Positions 53,272 through 60,885 of a stretch of 64,000 nt of DNA are shown here, one piece after another. The stretch comes from Mucilaginibacter sp. (GTDB lineage Bacteria; Bacteroidota; Bacteroidia; Sphingobacteriales; Sphingobacteriaceae). How positions within the stretch are numbered: position 1 is the stretch's first letter; every line of letters starts with the position of its first letter. A model generated the notes under the pieces. That model did no database searches and was not told the DNA's origin. It saw nothing but the letters and a program-made list of their open reading frames with translations. The DNA lies in assembly GCA_028288025.1 (NCBI GenBank), contig JAQBOM010000024.1, forward strand, positions 35,128 through 99,127. Reading direction: 5' to 3'. The position numbers were made by a program, and so were the translations under genes.

Positions 53272-54015
53272 TTAAATCCCAAGCACCTGTTTCAACTTCC
53301 CGTACCCTGTTTTACTAACTGGTATTTTGGCCCCGGATTTCAATATCGCCAAATGGGCGTCCTTTTCGTAAGGATCGATACGGGTTATCTGCTGTATGGC
53401 AATCATGTACGAACGGTGCACCCGCACAAATTGCCGCGGGTCAAGCGTTTGTTCGAAAAAGTTCATTGTCTTATTTTTCAGGAAAGATCCTTCAGCTGTG
53501 TACACGCTTACATAATCGTCATCGGCAGCTAAGTATTCAACGTCCTGCACCGGAATGATCTTTACCTTGGTACCTGTTTTAACAACGATGCGCTCGTGCT
53601 GTGCCGGAGACAATGCTGCGGTTTCGAGCAATTCTTCGGTTTGTTTTGGTTTTGGAGCTGCTTGCGCCTTCTCCAAATATTTTTCGATGGCTTTATTAAA
53701 CCGGTCCTTGCTGAATGGCTTTAGCAGATAATCAACCGCGTGTGTTTCAAAAGCCTTTATGGCATATTCATCAAAAGCGGTAGTAAATATTACCGCGGGT
53801 TGCTGCTCAACCAGCTCGAGCATCTCGAAACCGTTTATTTTTGGCATTTGTACATCCAAAAACACAAGGTTGGGCTGGTGCTGCTGAATAGCTTTAAGCC
53901 CTTCAAAGCCGTCGTTACATTCCTGGATAACTTCAAACTGCTCAAAACCCTGTAAATACTCCTTTACCACCATCCGGGCTAAAGGCTCATCATCAATAAT
54001 TAAGACGCGTATCAT
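53272..54015 (-). CDS. LytTR-type response regulator
   Basis: Receiver plus DNA-binding regulator of 247 aa. Receiver (1-120): DDE at 8-10, phospho-acceptor D54 in LVFLDVQMP, Thr in IFTTAFDEYA and Lys in LLKPFSKDRF. A 20-residue Ala/Pro/Lys linker follows. The LytTR domain (about 145-245) has RIVVKTGTKVKIIPVQDVEYLAADDDYVSVYT and FVRVHRSYMI. It is encoded three bases after the kinase stop codon, so the pair is one two-component system downstream of LiaF-like genes. Confidence 0.94.
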   Translation of the reverse strand: MIRVLIIDDEPLARMVVKEYLQGFEQFEVIQECNDGFEGLKAIQQHQPNLVFLDVQMPKINGFEMLELVEQQPAVIFTTAFDEYAIKAFETHAVDYLLKPFSKDRFNKAIEKYLEKAQAAPKPKQTEELLETAALSPAQHERIVVKTGTKVKIIPVQDVEYLAADDDYVSVYTAEGSFLKNKTMNFFEQTLDPRQFVRVHRSYMIAIQQITRIDPYEKDAHLAILKSGAKIPVSKTGYGKLKQVLGI

Positions 54016-54018
54016 TGT

Positions 54019-55053
54019 TTATAGCTGCGGTACTTTAATAATAGTTGTAAATATATTATCATTTGCATGAGTTTCAATCAAATCATTTCGGGCAAACAAC
54101 AAATATAAGCGGCGCTGCACCCCTCTTAACCCAAAACCGGTTCCTTTTTTGGGCCTCGACGTTTGCGGGTCGTACGGGTTTTGAATCATAATTACAAGAT
54201 AGTTGTCCTCAATTTCTCCTCTTATACTTACCACCACATCGCCGGTAGTATCATACAGCCCGAATTTTATAGCGTTTTCAACAATGGGCTGCAGCAGCAT
54301 AGAGGGCAATATGGCTTCGCCGCATGTTTTGTCGCAGCTGATTTCGGTTTGCAGCCGGTGCCCGAAGCGTACCTTTTCAATCTCGAGATATAAATTAAGG
54401 TGCTGGAGCTCTTCATTTAAAGTAACCCTTTGCTGATCATCCTTTTTTAACGTACCCCGCAAAAAGTCGGAAAGCTGGTGTATCATCCGGCGCGCCTCGT
54501 CCGGCTTAAAGCCGATGAGCGCGTTGATAGAATTTAGGCTATTAAACAGGAAATGGGGCTGCAGCTGTTGCCGCAGATTATACAGTTCGGCGTCACGAGC
54601 CAGTTGCTCGGCTTCCGATTTCCGTTTGTCATTTTCTTTTTGATCGATCATCGAATAATAGATGATACTGATCATCGCCATCCATCCGATCGCCAAAAAA
54701 TCAATAAAAGCCCTGATAAAAACCGACCGGATCAAAAATTGGGTATAGGCTGCATCGGAAGTGATCAAAGGCAATATCCACCTGCAGCCAAAAGCACACA
54801 AAGCCGCCAGCGCGACATACCAGATCAATATATTGATGTAGCTGCCTTGCGACGGCTGGTAATACCGCAGCGTGTTATTTATAAGCCAGCAGGCAGCAGC
54901 CAACAGCAACGAGCTTACAATACCATCGGCGGCAGCTATATACCAAATAAATCCAAAGCCATGAATGAGATAAGTTTGCACCCCAGCCCATAGCAAACCG
55001 AATACAATAAATGCGGCGAGCAGCTTTGAAGATGTGAGTGAGGGTGAGGCCAT
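54019..55053 (-). CDS. LytS-type sensor histidine kinase
   Basis: Membrane kinase of 344 aa. Four hydrophobic spans cover about 12-135 with little periplasmic loop, so it senses within or next to the membrane. The cytoplasmic His_kinase domain has the phosphoacceptor in LRQQLQPHFLFNSLNSINALIG (His about residue 171), and HATPase_c has PSMLLQPIVENAIKFG (N box) and GTGFGLRGVQRRL (G box). The operon is DUF5668, LiaF-like, this kinase, then LytTR regulator. A 7-bp array fills its leader. Confidence 0.93.
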   Translation of the reverse strand: MASPSLTSSKLLAAFIVFGLLWAGVQTYLIHGFGFIWYIAAADGIVSSLLLAAACWLINNTLRYYQPSQGSYINILIWYVALAALCAFGCRWILPLITSDAAYTQFLIRSVFIRAFIDFLAIGWMAMISIIYYSMIDQKENDKRKSEAEQLARDAELYNLRQQLQPHFLFNSLNSINALIGFKPDEARRMIHQLSDFLRGTLKKDDQQRVTLNEELQHLNLYLEIEKVRFGHRLQTEISCDKTCGEAILPSMLLQPIVENAIKFGLYDTTGDVVVSIRGEIEDNYLVIMIQNPYDPQTSRPKKGTGFGLRGVQRRLYLLFARNDLIETHANDNIFTTIIKVPQL

Positions 55054-55096
55054 TGATGTTGGTTGGAACGTTGATTGGGTTGATTGAGTTGGTGAC
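55053..55096. repeat. 7-bp-period array in kinase leader (TTGATTG word)
   Basis: Heptads TTGGTTG, GAACGTT, GATTGGG, TTGATTG, AGTTGGT lie between the LiaF-like gene and the kinase start codon. Confidence 0.65.
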
Positions 55097-55107
55097 TCAA
55101 CTGCTCG

Positions 55108-55926
55108 TTAATAATAACTCCGAATATCGACTCCTGCAAAAATAGACACGCCTTTAAGCACCAATATTTTATCGCTGTTGGGCGGGGCGGTCATTTTCAT
55201 TCGTTTATCGTCAACACTGGCAAAAACGGCTGCCAGGTCGGATACCACCTGCCAGTGGGACGGTACAATAATTTTAGTGCCGCCGAATATCTGGGTGATA
55301 TCGATGATTACCCTGCCGGTGATATCGGCTTGTGTAAAGTCAAGCTCGGCGCCGCCGAATACGTTGACGATCTCGCCGCCCTTAAAGTCCTTTGAAAGAA
55401 TGGTTTTTTTAACGCCGCCAAATACTGAAGTGGCATCAAGGTAATCATCTCCTGTTGGCCCGTAAGTGCGCGATTCGTTTGGCGGTACGGTTGAGGAAGT
55501 TGTGTCTGGCCCGGGATCGTTTGGACTAAAGCCAGGATTGTTTTTCCAGTCCCATTTATTGCCATACCTGTTCTTCCAATAGTCGTTATCAAAGCGGCTG
55601 TTGCGCCGTAATATCATCCATAAACCAAAACCAATGATAGCAAGGGGCCATACAATGTGGCCTGCACCGTTGAAATTTTCGTTCAGGAGAAAAATGATAC
55701 CAAGCGTTATCAAGATAAAGGATGAAGGTTTGTGAAAATTGCTTTTTGCGCCAACAAACAGTCCCCAGGCAATCAGCCACATGGGCCAGCTAAACAGCCA
55801 GTGGGGAAAGAAAAAGAAATCAAACTGCCGGATGAGCAGCATGGCGCCAACGGCGAGTAAGATGATCCCAGCCAGGGCTTTGCCATTGCGGGGATTATGC
55901 GGTTGTCCTATATTATCGTTAATCAT
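55108..55926 (-). CDS. LiaF-like membrane protein (DUF5668 + LiaF C-terminal domain)
   Basis: 272 aa. The N-terminal DUF5668 part (about 15-125) has four spans with the repeated FFFFPHWLFSWPMWLIAWGL block. An Asp/Pro/Ser/Thr linker leads to a C-terminal beta domain (about 165-272) whose strands SVFGGVKKTILSKDFKGGEIVNVFGGAELDF and FGGTKIIVPSHW are the 'cell-wall-active antibiotic response' (LiaF/YvqF) motif. In Firmicutes LiaF inhibits the LiaS kinase, and here the same domain sits directly upstream of a kinase-regulator pair. Role inferred: inhibitor/sensor of envelope stress. Confidence 0.85.
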   Translation of the reverse strand: MINDNIGQPHNPRNGKALAGIILLAVGAMLLIRQFDFFFFPHWLFSWPMWLIAWGLFVGAKSNFHKPSSFILITLGIIFLLNENFNGAGHIVWPLAIIGFGLWMILRRNSRFDNDYWKNRYGNKWDWKNNPGFSPNDPGPDTTSSTVPPNESRTYGPTGDDYLDATSVFGGVKKTILSKDFKGGEIVNVFGGAELDFTQADITGRVIIDITQIFGGTKIIVPSHWQVVSDLAAVFASVDDKRMKMTAPPNSDKILVLKGVSIFAGVDIRSYY

Positions 55927-56065
55927 TATTTTGCTAATTTAATCTTAGCCAAAACTAAGGTAACATTATATGTATGCCAAACAAAAATTGGCGGTTTATT
56001 TAAACAAGTCGGTGAGGGGGGATTATATGTCGGTGAAATTGAAAATGAAACATTAAATGTACTTT

Positions 56066-56144
56066 GTCATTGCAGGCGCGGCAGCCTCGTCGTTGTACAT
56101 CGCCTATTTGCATAGTTCGCGATTGCCGCGCGATGCTGCAATTA
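56066..56144. repeat. MITE-like element, family 1, copy C (degenerate)
   Basis: It begins GTCATTGCAGGCGCGGC and ends GCGATTGCCGCGCGATGCTGCAAT. The arms no longer pair perfectly. It lies between two DUF5668 genes. Confidence 0.6.
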
Positions 56145-56219
56145 CAAATAAACAAACTCCGATGGAAAACCACCGGAGTTTTGAAAAACTAAATAATCCA
56201 ATTATCCCTTAGCCAATAT

Positions 56220-56588
56220 TCAAACTTTGTAATTATTATCAGGATAGGTAGCTTCAACCTTACGGTTTTGCCGCATTACCAGGTATAAGCCTGTCGCTAT
56301 AATACCAATCGGCCAAACTATCCTGTCGGCGTTATGCACGTTTTCGGTAAATAAAAACATCGTTCCTATAAAGATCAGCACCGCCCATACCGGTTTCCTG
56401 AAATTGTGTTTGCCGCCCATGTAAAGGCCATAACCTATCAGCCACATCGGCCAGCTAAAAAGCCAGTGCGGAATAAAAAACAGGTCGAGCTGGTCAATAA
56501 GCAGCATACCACCAATGATCAATATGATAATACCGGCCATTGTACGGCCATTGTGTTTAGGGTTAGCGTCTTTTATTTGGGTTTCCAT
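56220..56588 (-). CDS. DUF5668 small membrane protein
   Basis: 122 aa with four spans and no C-terminal domain. It matches the N-terminal half of the downstream LiaF-like protein closely: NGRTMAGIIILIIGGMLLIDQLDLFFIPHWLFSWPMWLIGYGL versus GKALAGIILLAVGAMLLIRQFDFFFFPHWLFSW. It therefore looks like a duplicated or stand-alone version that starts the envelope-sensing operon. A degenerate MITE-like element separates it from the next gene. Confidence 0.85.
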   Translation of the reverse strand: METQIKDANPKHNGRTMAGIIILIIGGMLLIDQLDLFFIPHWLFSWPMWLIGYGLYMGGKHNFRKPVWAVLIFIGTMFLFTENVHNADRIVWPIGIIATGLYLVMRQNRKVEATYPDNNYKV

Positions 56589-56713
56589 TATTTTGAATTT
56601 TAAATCTTACCCAAAAGTATGGTGATACAATACCTCCGGCAATCAAAAATTGGCGGGCGGATGAGAGAAGTCGGCGGATATGGATTATTTGTCGGTGAAA
56701 ATATAACCCAACC

Positions 56714-56804
56714 GTCATCCCGAATTTATTTCGGGACCTCACAGGACAGTAGCCCGCACGATGTTCACTTAGCAAGTGAGGTGCTGAAACAAGTTCAGCA
56801 TGAC
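56714..56804. repeat. MITE-like element, family 2, copy 3 (unequal hairpins)
   Basis: Left end GTCATCCCGAATTTATTTCGGGACCTCAC and right end GTGAGGTGCTGAAACAAG-TTCAGCATGAC each form their own hairpin, but the stems differ from each other. The CCTCACAGGACA core is kept. Confidence 0.75.
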
Positions 56805-56817
56805 CGGCTTATTATTA

Positions 56818-57855
56818 TCATATATCCGGTTCCTGCTGGCTCAGGCAATGGAAACTGCCCAAACCCCATATAATATGGGTTGAATCAATCCCAACCACTT
56901 TACGGCCGGGAAAACAGCTTTGCAAAATATCCAGTGCTTTTTCATCATTTTTTGAGCGGTAGGTAGGCACAATTACAGCCGAATTGGCGATATAAAAATT
57001 AGCGTACGAAGCCGGCAGGCGCTGGCCGTCATAGTATACCGGTTCGGGCATAGGCAGTTCGATAATATTTAACTGCTTGCCATTAAGCAGACGCATGGTT
57101 TTTAAGGTGTGGAGGTTTTCCTGCAGGATAGCGTAGTTCTCGTCATTCCTGTGTTCCTCGATTACTGTTACTACGGTATCCTCATTTACAAAACGGGTGA
57201 TATCGTCTATATGGCCATCGGTATCATCACCAACGATTCCGTCGCCCAACCATAAAACCTGCTCTACGCCATAATAATTTTGCAGGTACGTTTCTATTTG
57301 CTGCTGATTTAAATGGGGATTACGGTTTTTATTCAGCAGGCAGGCTGTAGTCGTTAAAACAGTTCCCTGCCCGTTAAAATCAACCGATCCGCCTTCCATA
57401 ACGATACCGGGATTATAAACCGGCAATCCAAAACGCTCCGCGATCTTCGTCGGGATCACATCATCCAGGTCGAACGGCGGATACTTATTCCCCCACGCGT
57501 TATAACCCCAATCAACTATAACCTTTTGCTTTGTTTGTTGATTGATCAAAAACGCCGGGCCATGATCGCGGCACCAGGCATCGTTTGTCGGGAATTCAAA
57601 AAATTCGATACGCTTAAGGTCAACGCCAACTAACGACAACTGCTGTTTGGCAAAGGCCGCCATTTGCTCATCCTTTACATTTATCTGCACAAGCTCGCCT
57701 TTGGTAAGCACTTTGATAAATTCGCAATACTGCGGATAGATCAGATCCAGCTTACCCGGCCATGATTCTTCCTTATGCGGCCAGCTCAGCCATGTGGCTG
57801 TATGCGGGTGCCATTCTGCGGGGAAGTGGAAGCCGTTTTGTTTGGGGAGGTTCAT
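56818..57855 (-). CDS. aguA: Agmatine deiminase
   Basis: Converts agmatine to N-carbamoylputrescine and ammonia, the first step from agmatine to putrescine; cytosolic. The 345-aa protein is of pentein fold with catalytic residues in NDAWCRDHGPAFL (Asp/His region), MEGGSVDFNGQGT (Glu), DGIVGDDTDGHIDDITRF (His) and GLGSFHC-LSQQEP with the nucleophilic Cys near the end. The start at 57876 used by the open frame adds seven residues encoded by a 7-bp array; MNLPKQNGF at 57855 matches the family. The next gene in the same direction encodes the second enzyme of the pathway. Confidence 0.93.
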   Translation of the reverse strand: MNLPKQNGFHFPAEWHPHTATWLSWPHKEESWPGKLDLIYPQYCEFIKVLTKGELVQINVKDEQMAAFAKQQLSLVGVDLKRIEFFEFPTNDAWCRDHGPAFLINQQTKQKVIVDWGYNAWGNKYPPFDLDDVIPTKIAERFGLPVYNPGIVMEGGSVDFNGQGTVLTTTACLLNKNRNPHLNQQQIETYLQNYYGVEQVLWLGDGIVGDDTDGHIDDITRFVNEDTVVTVIEEHRNDENYAILQENLHTLKTMRLLNGKQLNIIELPMPEPVYYDGQRLPASYANFYIANSAVIVPTYRSKNDEKALDILQSCFPGRKVVGIDSTHIIWGLGSFHCLSQQEPDI

Positions 57856-57879
57856 AGTCGATAGTTCATGGTTCATAGC
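57850..57879. repeat. 7-bp-period array over the aguA start (GGTTCAT word)
   Basis: Heptads GTTCATA, GTCGATA, GTTCATG, GTTCATA contain four in-phase ATG triplets on the minus strand, any of which could be read as a start. Confidence 0.75.
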
Positions 57880-57888
57880 CTTTTACAT

Positions 57889-57975
57889 GTCATTGCGAGC
57901 GTAGCGCGGCAAACTCGTCGTTTGTTTAAACTAGCATGCGAGGAGTTTGCTTCATCGTTCCTCCTCGCAATGACG
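57889..57975. repeat. MITE-like element, family 1, copy D
   Basis: It starts GTCATTGCGAGCGTAGCGCGGCAAAC and ends with TTGCTTCATCGTTCCTCCTCGCAATGACG. The ends pair over about 12 bp and the inner part only loosely. It lies between aguB and aguA. Confidence 0.8.
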
Positions 57976-57981
57976 TGTTCG

Positions 57982-58851
57982 TTATTCTTCGTCTAATAAT
58001 CGTTTTGTAATCGGTTCATAGGTATCGATTCGCCTGTCCCGTAAAAACGGCCAGTGACTGCGGTAATAATCAGATTTTTCCAAATCAAGCTCTTGCACAA
58101 TTACCTCTTCATTACCATGCGATGCCTGGTAAATGACGCTCCCGAACGGGTTTGAAACAAATGATCCGCCCCAGAATTTCAACCCTTCTTCCTCCCCTAC
58201 CCGGTTCACGCTAACTACGTGCACACCATTGGCAATGGCATGCGAACGCTGAATGGTTTGCCAGGCGTTGTATTGTTCGGTATTGGTGGCTTCGTCCTGT
58301 GTTGTGGCCCAGCCGATAGCGGTAGGGTAAAATAAGATTTCAGCCCCCATTAGGGCAGTGATACGTGCGGCTTCGGGATACCACTGGTCCCAGCAAATGA
58401 GTACGCCTATGGTGGCATATTTGGTTTTGAACACCTTATAGCCCAGGTCGCCGGGTGTAAAGTAAAATTTTTCGTAAAAACCGGGGTCGTCCGGGATGTG
58501 CATTTTACGGTATTTGCCGAGGTAAGCGCCATCGGCATCTAAAACGGCGGTGGTATTATGGTAAACACCCTTTGCTCGCTTTTCAAAAAGTGAAGCAATG
58601 ATAACGACATTCAATTCCTTTGCAACTGCTGAAAGCGCATCGGTCGACGGCCCGGGTATAGCCTCGGCCAGCTTAAAATTGTCGTAGTTCTCCACATCAC
58701 AAAAATAAAGCGATGTAAAAAGCTCCTGTAAACAAACCACCTGCGCACCATTTTGGGCCGCTTCCCGTACTTTGCTTATTGCTTTATCTAAATTTTCCTG
58801 CTTATTGGCTGTACATGCCATTTGTACCAGGCCGACTTTTACTGTGCTCAT
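57982..58851 (-). CDS. aguB: N-carbamoylputrescine amidase
   Basis: Nitrilase-superfamily enzyme of 289 aa that turns N-carbamoylputrescine into putrescine, CO2 and ammonia; completes the agmatine route with aguA. The Glu-Lys-Cys triad is E43 (CLQELFTS), K116 (GKYRKMHIPDD) and C153 (IGVLICWDQWYPEAAR). The long loop FFYPTAIGW-type FYPTAIGWATTQDEATN is the subgroup marker of AguB. It is transcribed upstream of aguA, with a MITE-like element in the 130-base gap. Confidence 0.95.
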   Translation of the reverse strand: MSTVKVGLVQMACTANKQENLDKAISKVREAAQNGAQVVCLQELFTSLYFCDVENYDNFKLAEAIPGPSTDALSAVAKELNVVIIASLFEKRAKGVYHNTTAVLDADGAYLGKYRKMHIPDDPGFYEKFYFTPGDLGYKVFKTKYATIGVLICWDQWYPEAARITALMGAEILFYPTAIGWATTQDEATNTEQYNAWQTIQRSHAIANGVHVVSVNRVGEEEGLKFWGGSFVSNPFGSVIYQASHGNEEVIVQELDLEKSDYYRSHWPFLRDRRIDTYEPITKRLLDEE

Positions 58852-58888
58852 CCCGCTAAAAATTTCCGCAAAAGTAGTTTTTTTTATT

Positions 58889-58921
58889 TAGTGATTGGGG
58901 ATTAGAGGATAGAGATTAGTC
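58889..58921. repeat. 7-bp-period array (GATTAGA word)
   Basis: GATTGGG, GATTAGA, GGATAGA, GATTAGT lie upstream of aguB. Confidence 0.7.
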
Positions 58922-58987
58922 GGTCAAAATATAATTTGACAGGCACCAATAATCAGCGCAATCCCTAAATCATCAAAATCAGCGGTC

Positions 58988-59593
58988 CTACTTGTACTTC
59001 CAGTTTCTCGTCTTCCCTTCGGCGATCCATTCTAAAGCTGTATCCATTCGTTTCTCACGCGTGGCATCGGTTTTGGCTTCGGTTATCCATTCGGCGTATT
59101 CGCGTTTTTGCGAAGGGCTAAAGCGGTCAAATTCGGCTGTTGCTTTTGGGTGCTTCGACAAAAATTCAATAAAATATTGTGGTGTCTCCAGGTTTGCCCT
59201 TTCAGCGGGAATAGGTTTTTTGGCAACCTTTTCGCCCTTTTCATTTAAGGCGATGGCCTGGTGTATAAGCGCTATCAATATTTCCTTTGAGGGCAGATCG
59301 GCAATAGAAGTGATCCGTCCGATACTACCCGCCGAAGCGTCGCCTTGTTTTATAACTTTTGCGGGGTCATTTAATAACGCTGCTTTCCAGAAACCAAATG
59401 CCAAATGTTGCTTAAAAGCGGCCATCTGGCATACCGGCCCCTTGTAATCAAAAAATGGGAAACCCCATTTAATGGTTTCGGTTATCATCGGCGCGGCCTC
59501 GTGAACTACTTGCCTGATGTAAGTTAAAACGGGTTTTGCAAAGTCGGCCGATTTGGCGATGTATGCATCTACACGGCTATCGAAATTTTCCAT
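58988..59593 (-). CDS. YdeI/OmpD-associated family protein with DUF1801
   Basis: The 201-aa cytosolic protein has a DUF1801 domain (about 10-115; ETIKWGFPFFDYKGPVCQMAAFKQHLAFGFWKA) fused to a YdeI/OmdA-type C-terminus (about 135-201; FDRFSPSQKREYAEWITEAKTDATREKRMDTALEWIAEGK). This combination is common in Bacteroidota. The function is not established; the YdeI name comes from Salmonella antimicrobial-peptide tolerance, which need not apply here. Single gene. Confidence 0.9.
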   Translation of the reverse strand: MENFDSRVDAYIAKSADFAKPVLTYIRQVVHEAAPMITETIKWGFPFFDYKGPVCQMAAFKQHLAFGFWKAALLNDPAKVIKQGDASAGSIGRITSIADLPSKEILIALIHQAIALNEKGEKVAKKPIPAERANLETPQYFIEFLSKHPKATAEFDRFSPSQKREYAEWITEAKTDATREKRMDTALEWIAEGKTRNWKYK

Positions 59594-59658
59594 TCGATAA
59601 AGTTAGCACTTATCCCGAAAATGTATAAACAAGTATGAAATCCCGGTGCTTTTTTTTC

Positions 59659-59710
59659 GGGGTGTCGCACCTGTCGCACTTTTTTGTCGCAGGTGTCGCA
59701 CCTGTCGCAG
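59659..59710. repeat. 9-bp-period array (CTGTCGCAC word)
   Basis: GTGTCGCAC, CTGTCGCAC, spacer TTTTTT, then GTGTCGCAC, CTGTCGCAG, with a GTCGCAGG/CCTGTCGCAC inverted overlap. Confidence 0.8.
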
Positions 59711-59728
59711 TGCGCCACCAATTAACAA

Positions 59729-60211
59729 CTAACCAACCAAATCACGAAACAATTGTATATGCCAGCTATCCTTAAAAGGCACTTCCCATTTGGTTTGCAG
59801 CTCGCTTAAGTTTTGAACCATGTTATTAAATACAATGGTATCGGTATTGATGCTGCCTTGTTTTAGCATATCCTCAAAATCATGCCGCGGCGCCGAGAGC
59901 ACCTCGCTGCCATCGCGGTAAGCCAGGTTAAACCGGTCAAGCAGGCTAATGTGAAACTGCTGTTCCAAATGCTTAATAAAATTAACCGACTTATCGATAG
60001 AACATCCGCTGGCCCCGGCCTGGCTTTCATCAACCAGCAGGATCAAAAAGCGGTTGTACCTCACTTCACCCGCAGCTTTTAGCTGGTTGTTGTGCGCCGT
60101 CCAGCCGGTGGTAAAGCTGTCCAGTTCAGTTTTTATTTGCTGTACTTCGTCATCCGTCAGCTTCCTGTCCGACTGATAAACCCAAACCCGTGAATTTTCT
60201 GAAAATTGCAT
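59729..60211 (-). CDS. Conserved hypothetical cytosolic protein
   Basis: 160 aa. The start MQFSENSRVWVYQSDRKLTDDEVQQIKTELDSFTTGWTAH fits a Bacteroidota group that is sometimes mislabelled 'ABC transporter ATPase'; there is no Walker motif here. The middle has a strand FLILLVDESQAGASGCSIDKSVNFIKHLEQ and the end is helical. The open frame starts at 60313, but ATG 60211 gives the group start and avoids overlap with the divergent gene. Function unknown. Confidence 0.78.
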   Translation of the reverse strand: MQFSENSRVWVYQSDRKLTDDEVQQIKTELDSFTTGWTAHNNQLKAAGEVRYNRFLILLVDESQAGASGCSIDKSVNFIKHLEQQFHISLLDRFNLAYRDGSEVLSAPRHDFEDMLKQGSINTDTIVFNNMVQNLSELQTKWEVPFKDSWHIQLFRDLVG

Positions 60212-60257
60212 GTGCAAAGCTATGCATTTTATTAACTTCGGGTTTAAATTTGTTGTC

Positions 60258-60737
60258 ATGCCAGCATCAGTTTCTTCGGTAAAAAAAACAAGAATAATCC
60301 TATTCTTTATCACAGCATTATTCCTTTGCTATAGTTTTAAAACCGGTATGAGCGACCAGGATTGGCTCAGCTGGGCAAACAGGTGCCTTACACAATCATA
60401 CGATCCTTCCGGGGATGCGAAACTGAAAAAATGGGAGCTTTCCGTTACCGGCGATTACTTTTTGAGGCTGCGAAAAACATACGCGAAGGGCAAACAGGAA
60501 TATTATTCCTTCAACCTGCACCACCTGAATGATATGAACTACCTTGGTAGCACAGCTTCGGGCACACTGACATTAAAGACTATTGCCGACGACATCATCG
60601 TACAAACCTATAACGACCGCAGCGGCGATGTGGATTCGATGACCACCGTGCTTAATATCCCCGTAAAAAACATGGAGCCGGAACGGTTGGATAGCTTGCG
60701 CGATGCGTTGAATTATTTTAAAGCGAAGGGGATGTAA
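60258..60737 (+). CDS. Hypothetical exported or membrane-anchored protein
   Basis: 159 aa with an N-terminal hydrophobic stretch (RIILFFITALFLCYSF) that is a signal anchor or signal peptide. The mature part starts with DQDWLSWANRCLTQSYDPSGDAKLKKWELSVTGDYFLRLRKTY and looks alpha/beta with alternating charges. I know no family. The upstream Met at 60210 would overlap the divergent gene; MPASVSSVKK at 60258 is chosen. A MITE-like element begins five bases after its stop. Confidence 0.7.
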   Translation: MPASVSSVKKTRIILFFITALFLCYSFKTGMSDQDWLSWANRCLTQSYDPSGDAKLKKWELSVTGDYFLRLRKTYAKGKQEYYSFNLHHLNDMNYLGSTASGTLTLKTIADDIIVQTYNDRSGDVDSMTTVLNIPVKNMEPERLDSLRDALNYFKAKGM

Positions 60738-60742
60738 AATAT

Positions 60743-60872
60743 GTAATGCCGTCCGCCAATCGGCGGATCGGCACCTCACAGGACATTTACGCTTGCTAAG
60801 CCTCCGTGTTGACGTCGCATATCTTTCTATCGCATACCTTCAGGTGGGGTGCCGAAACGAGTTCGGCATGAC
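60743..60872. repeat. MITE-like element, family 2, copy 4 (unequal hairpins, reversed)
   Basis: The left end has the GTCCGCCAATCGGCGGAT hairpin and the right end the different GCCGAAACGAGTTCGGC hairpin, closing in CATGAC. Internal TTTCTATCGCATACCTT is the reverse of the copy 1 core. Confidence 0.8.
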
Positions 60873-60885
60873 GTGATGGTGTGTT

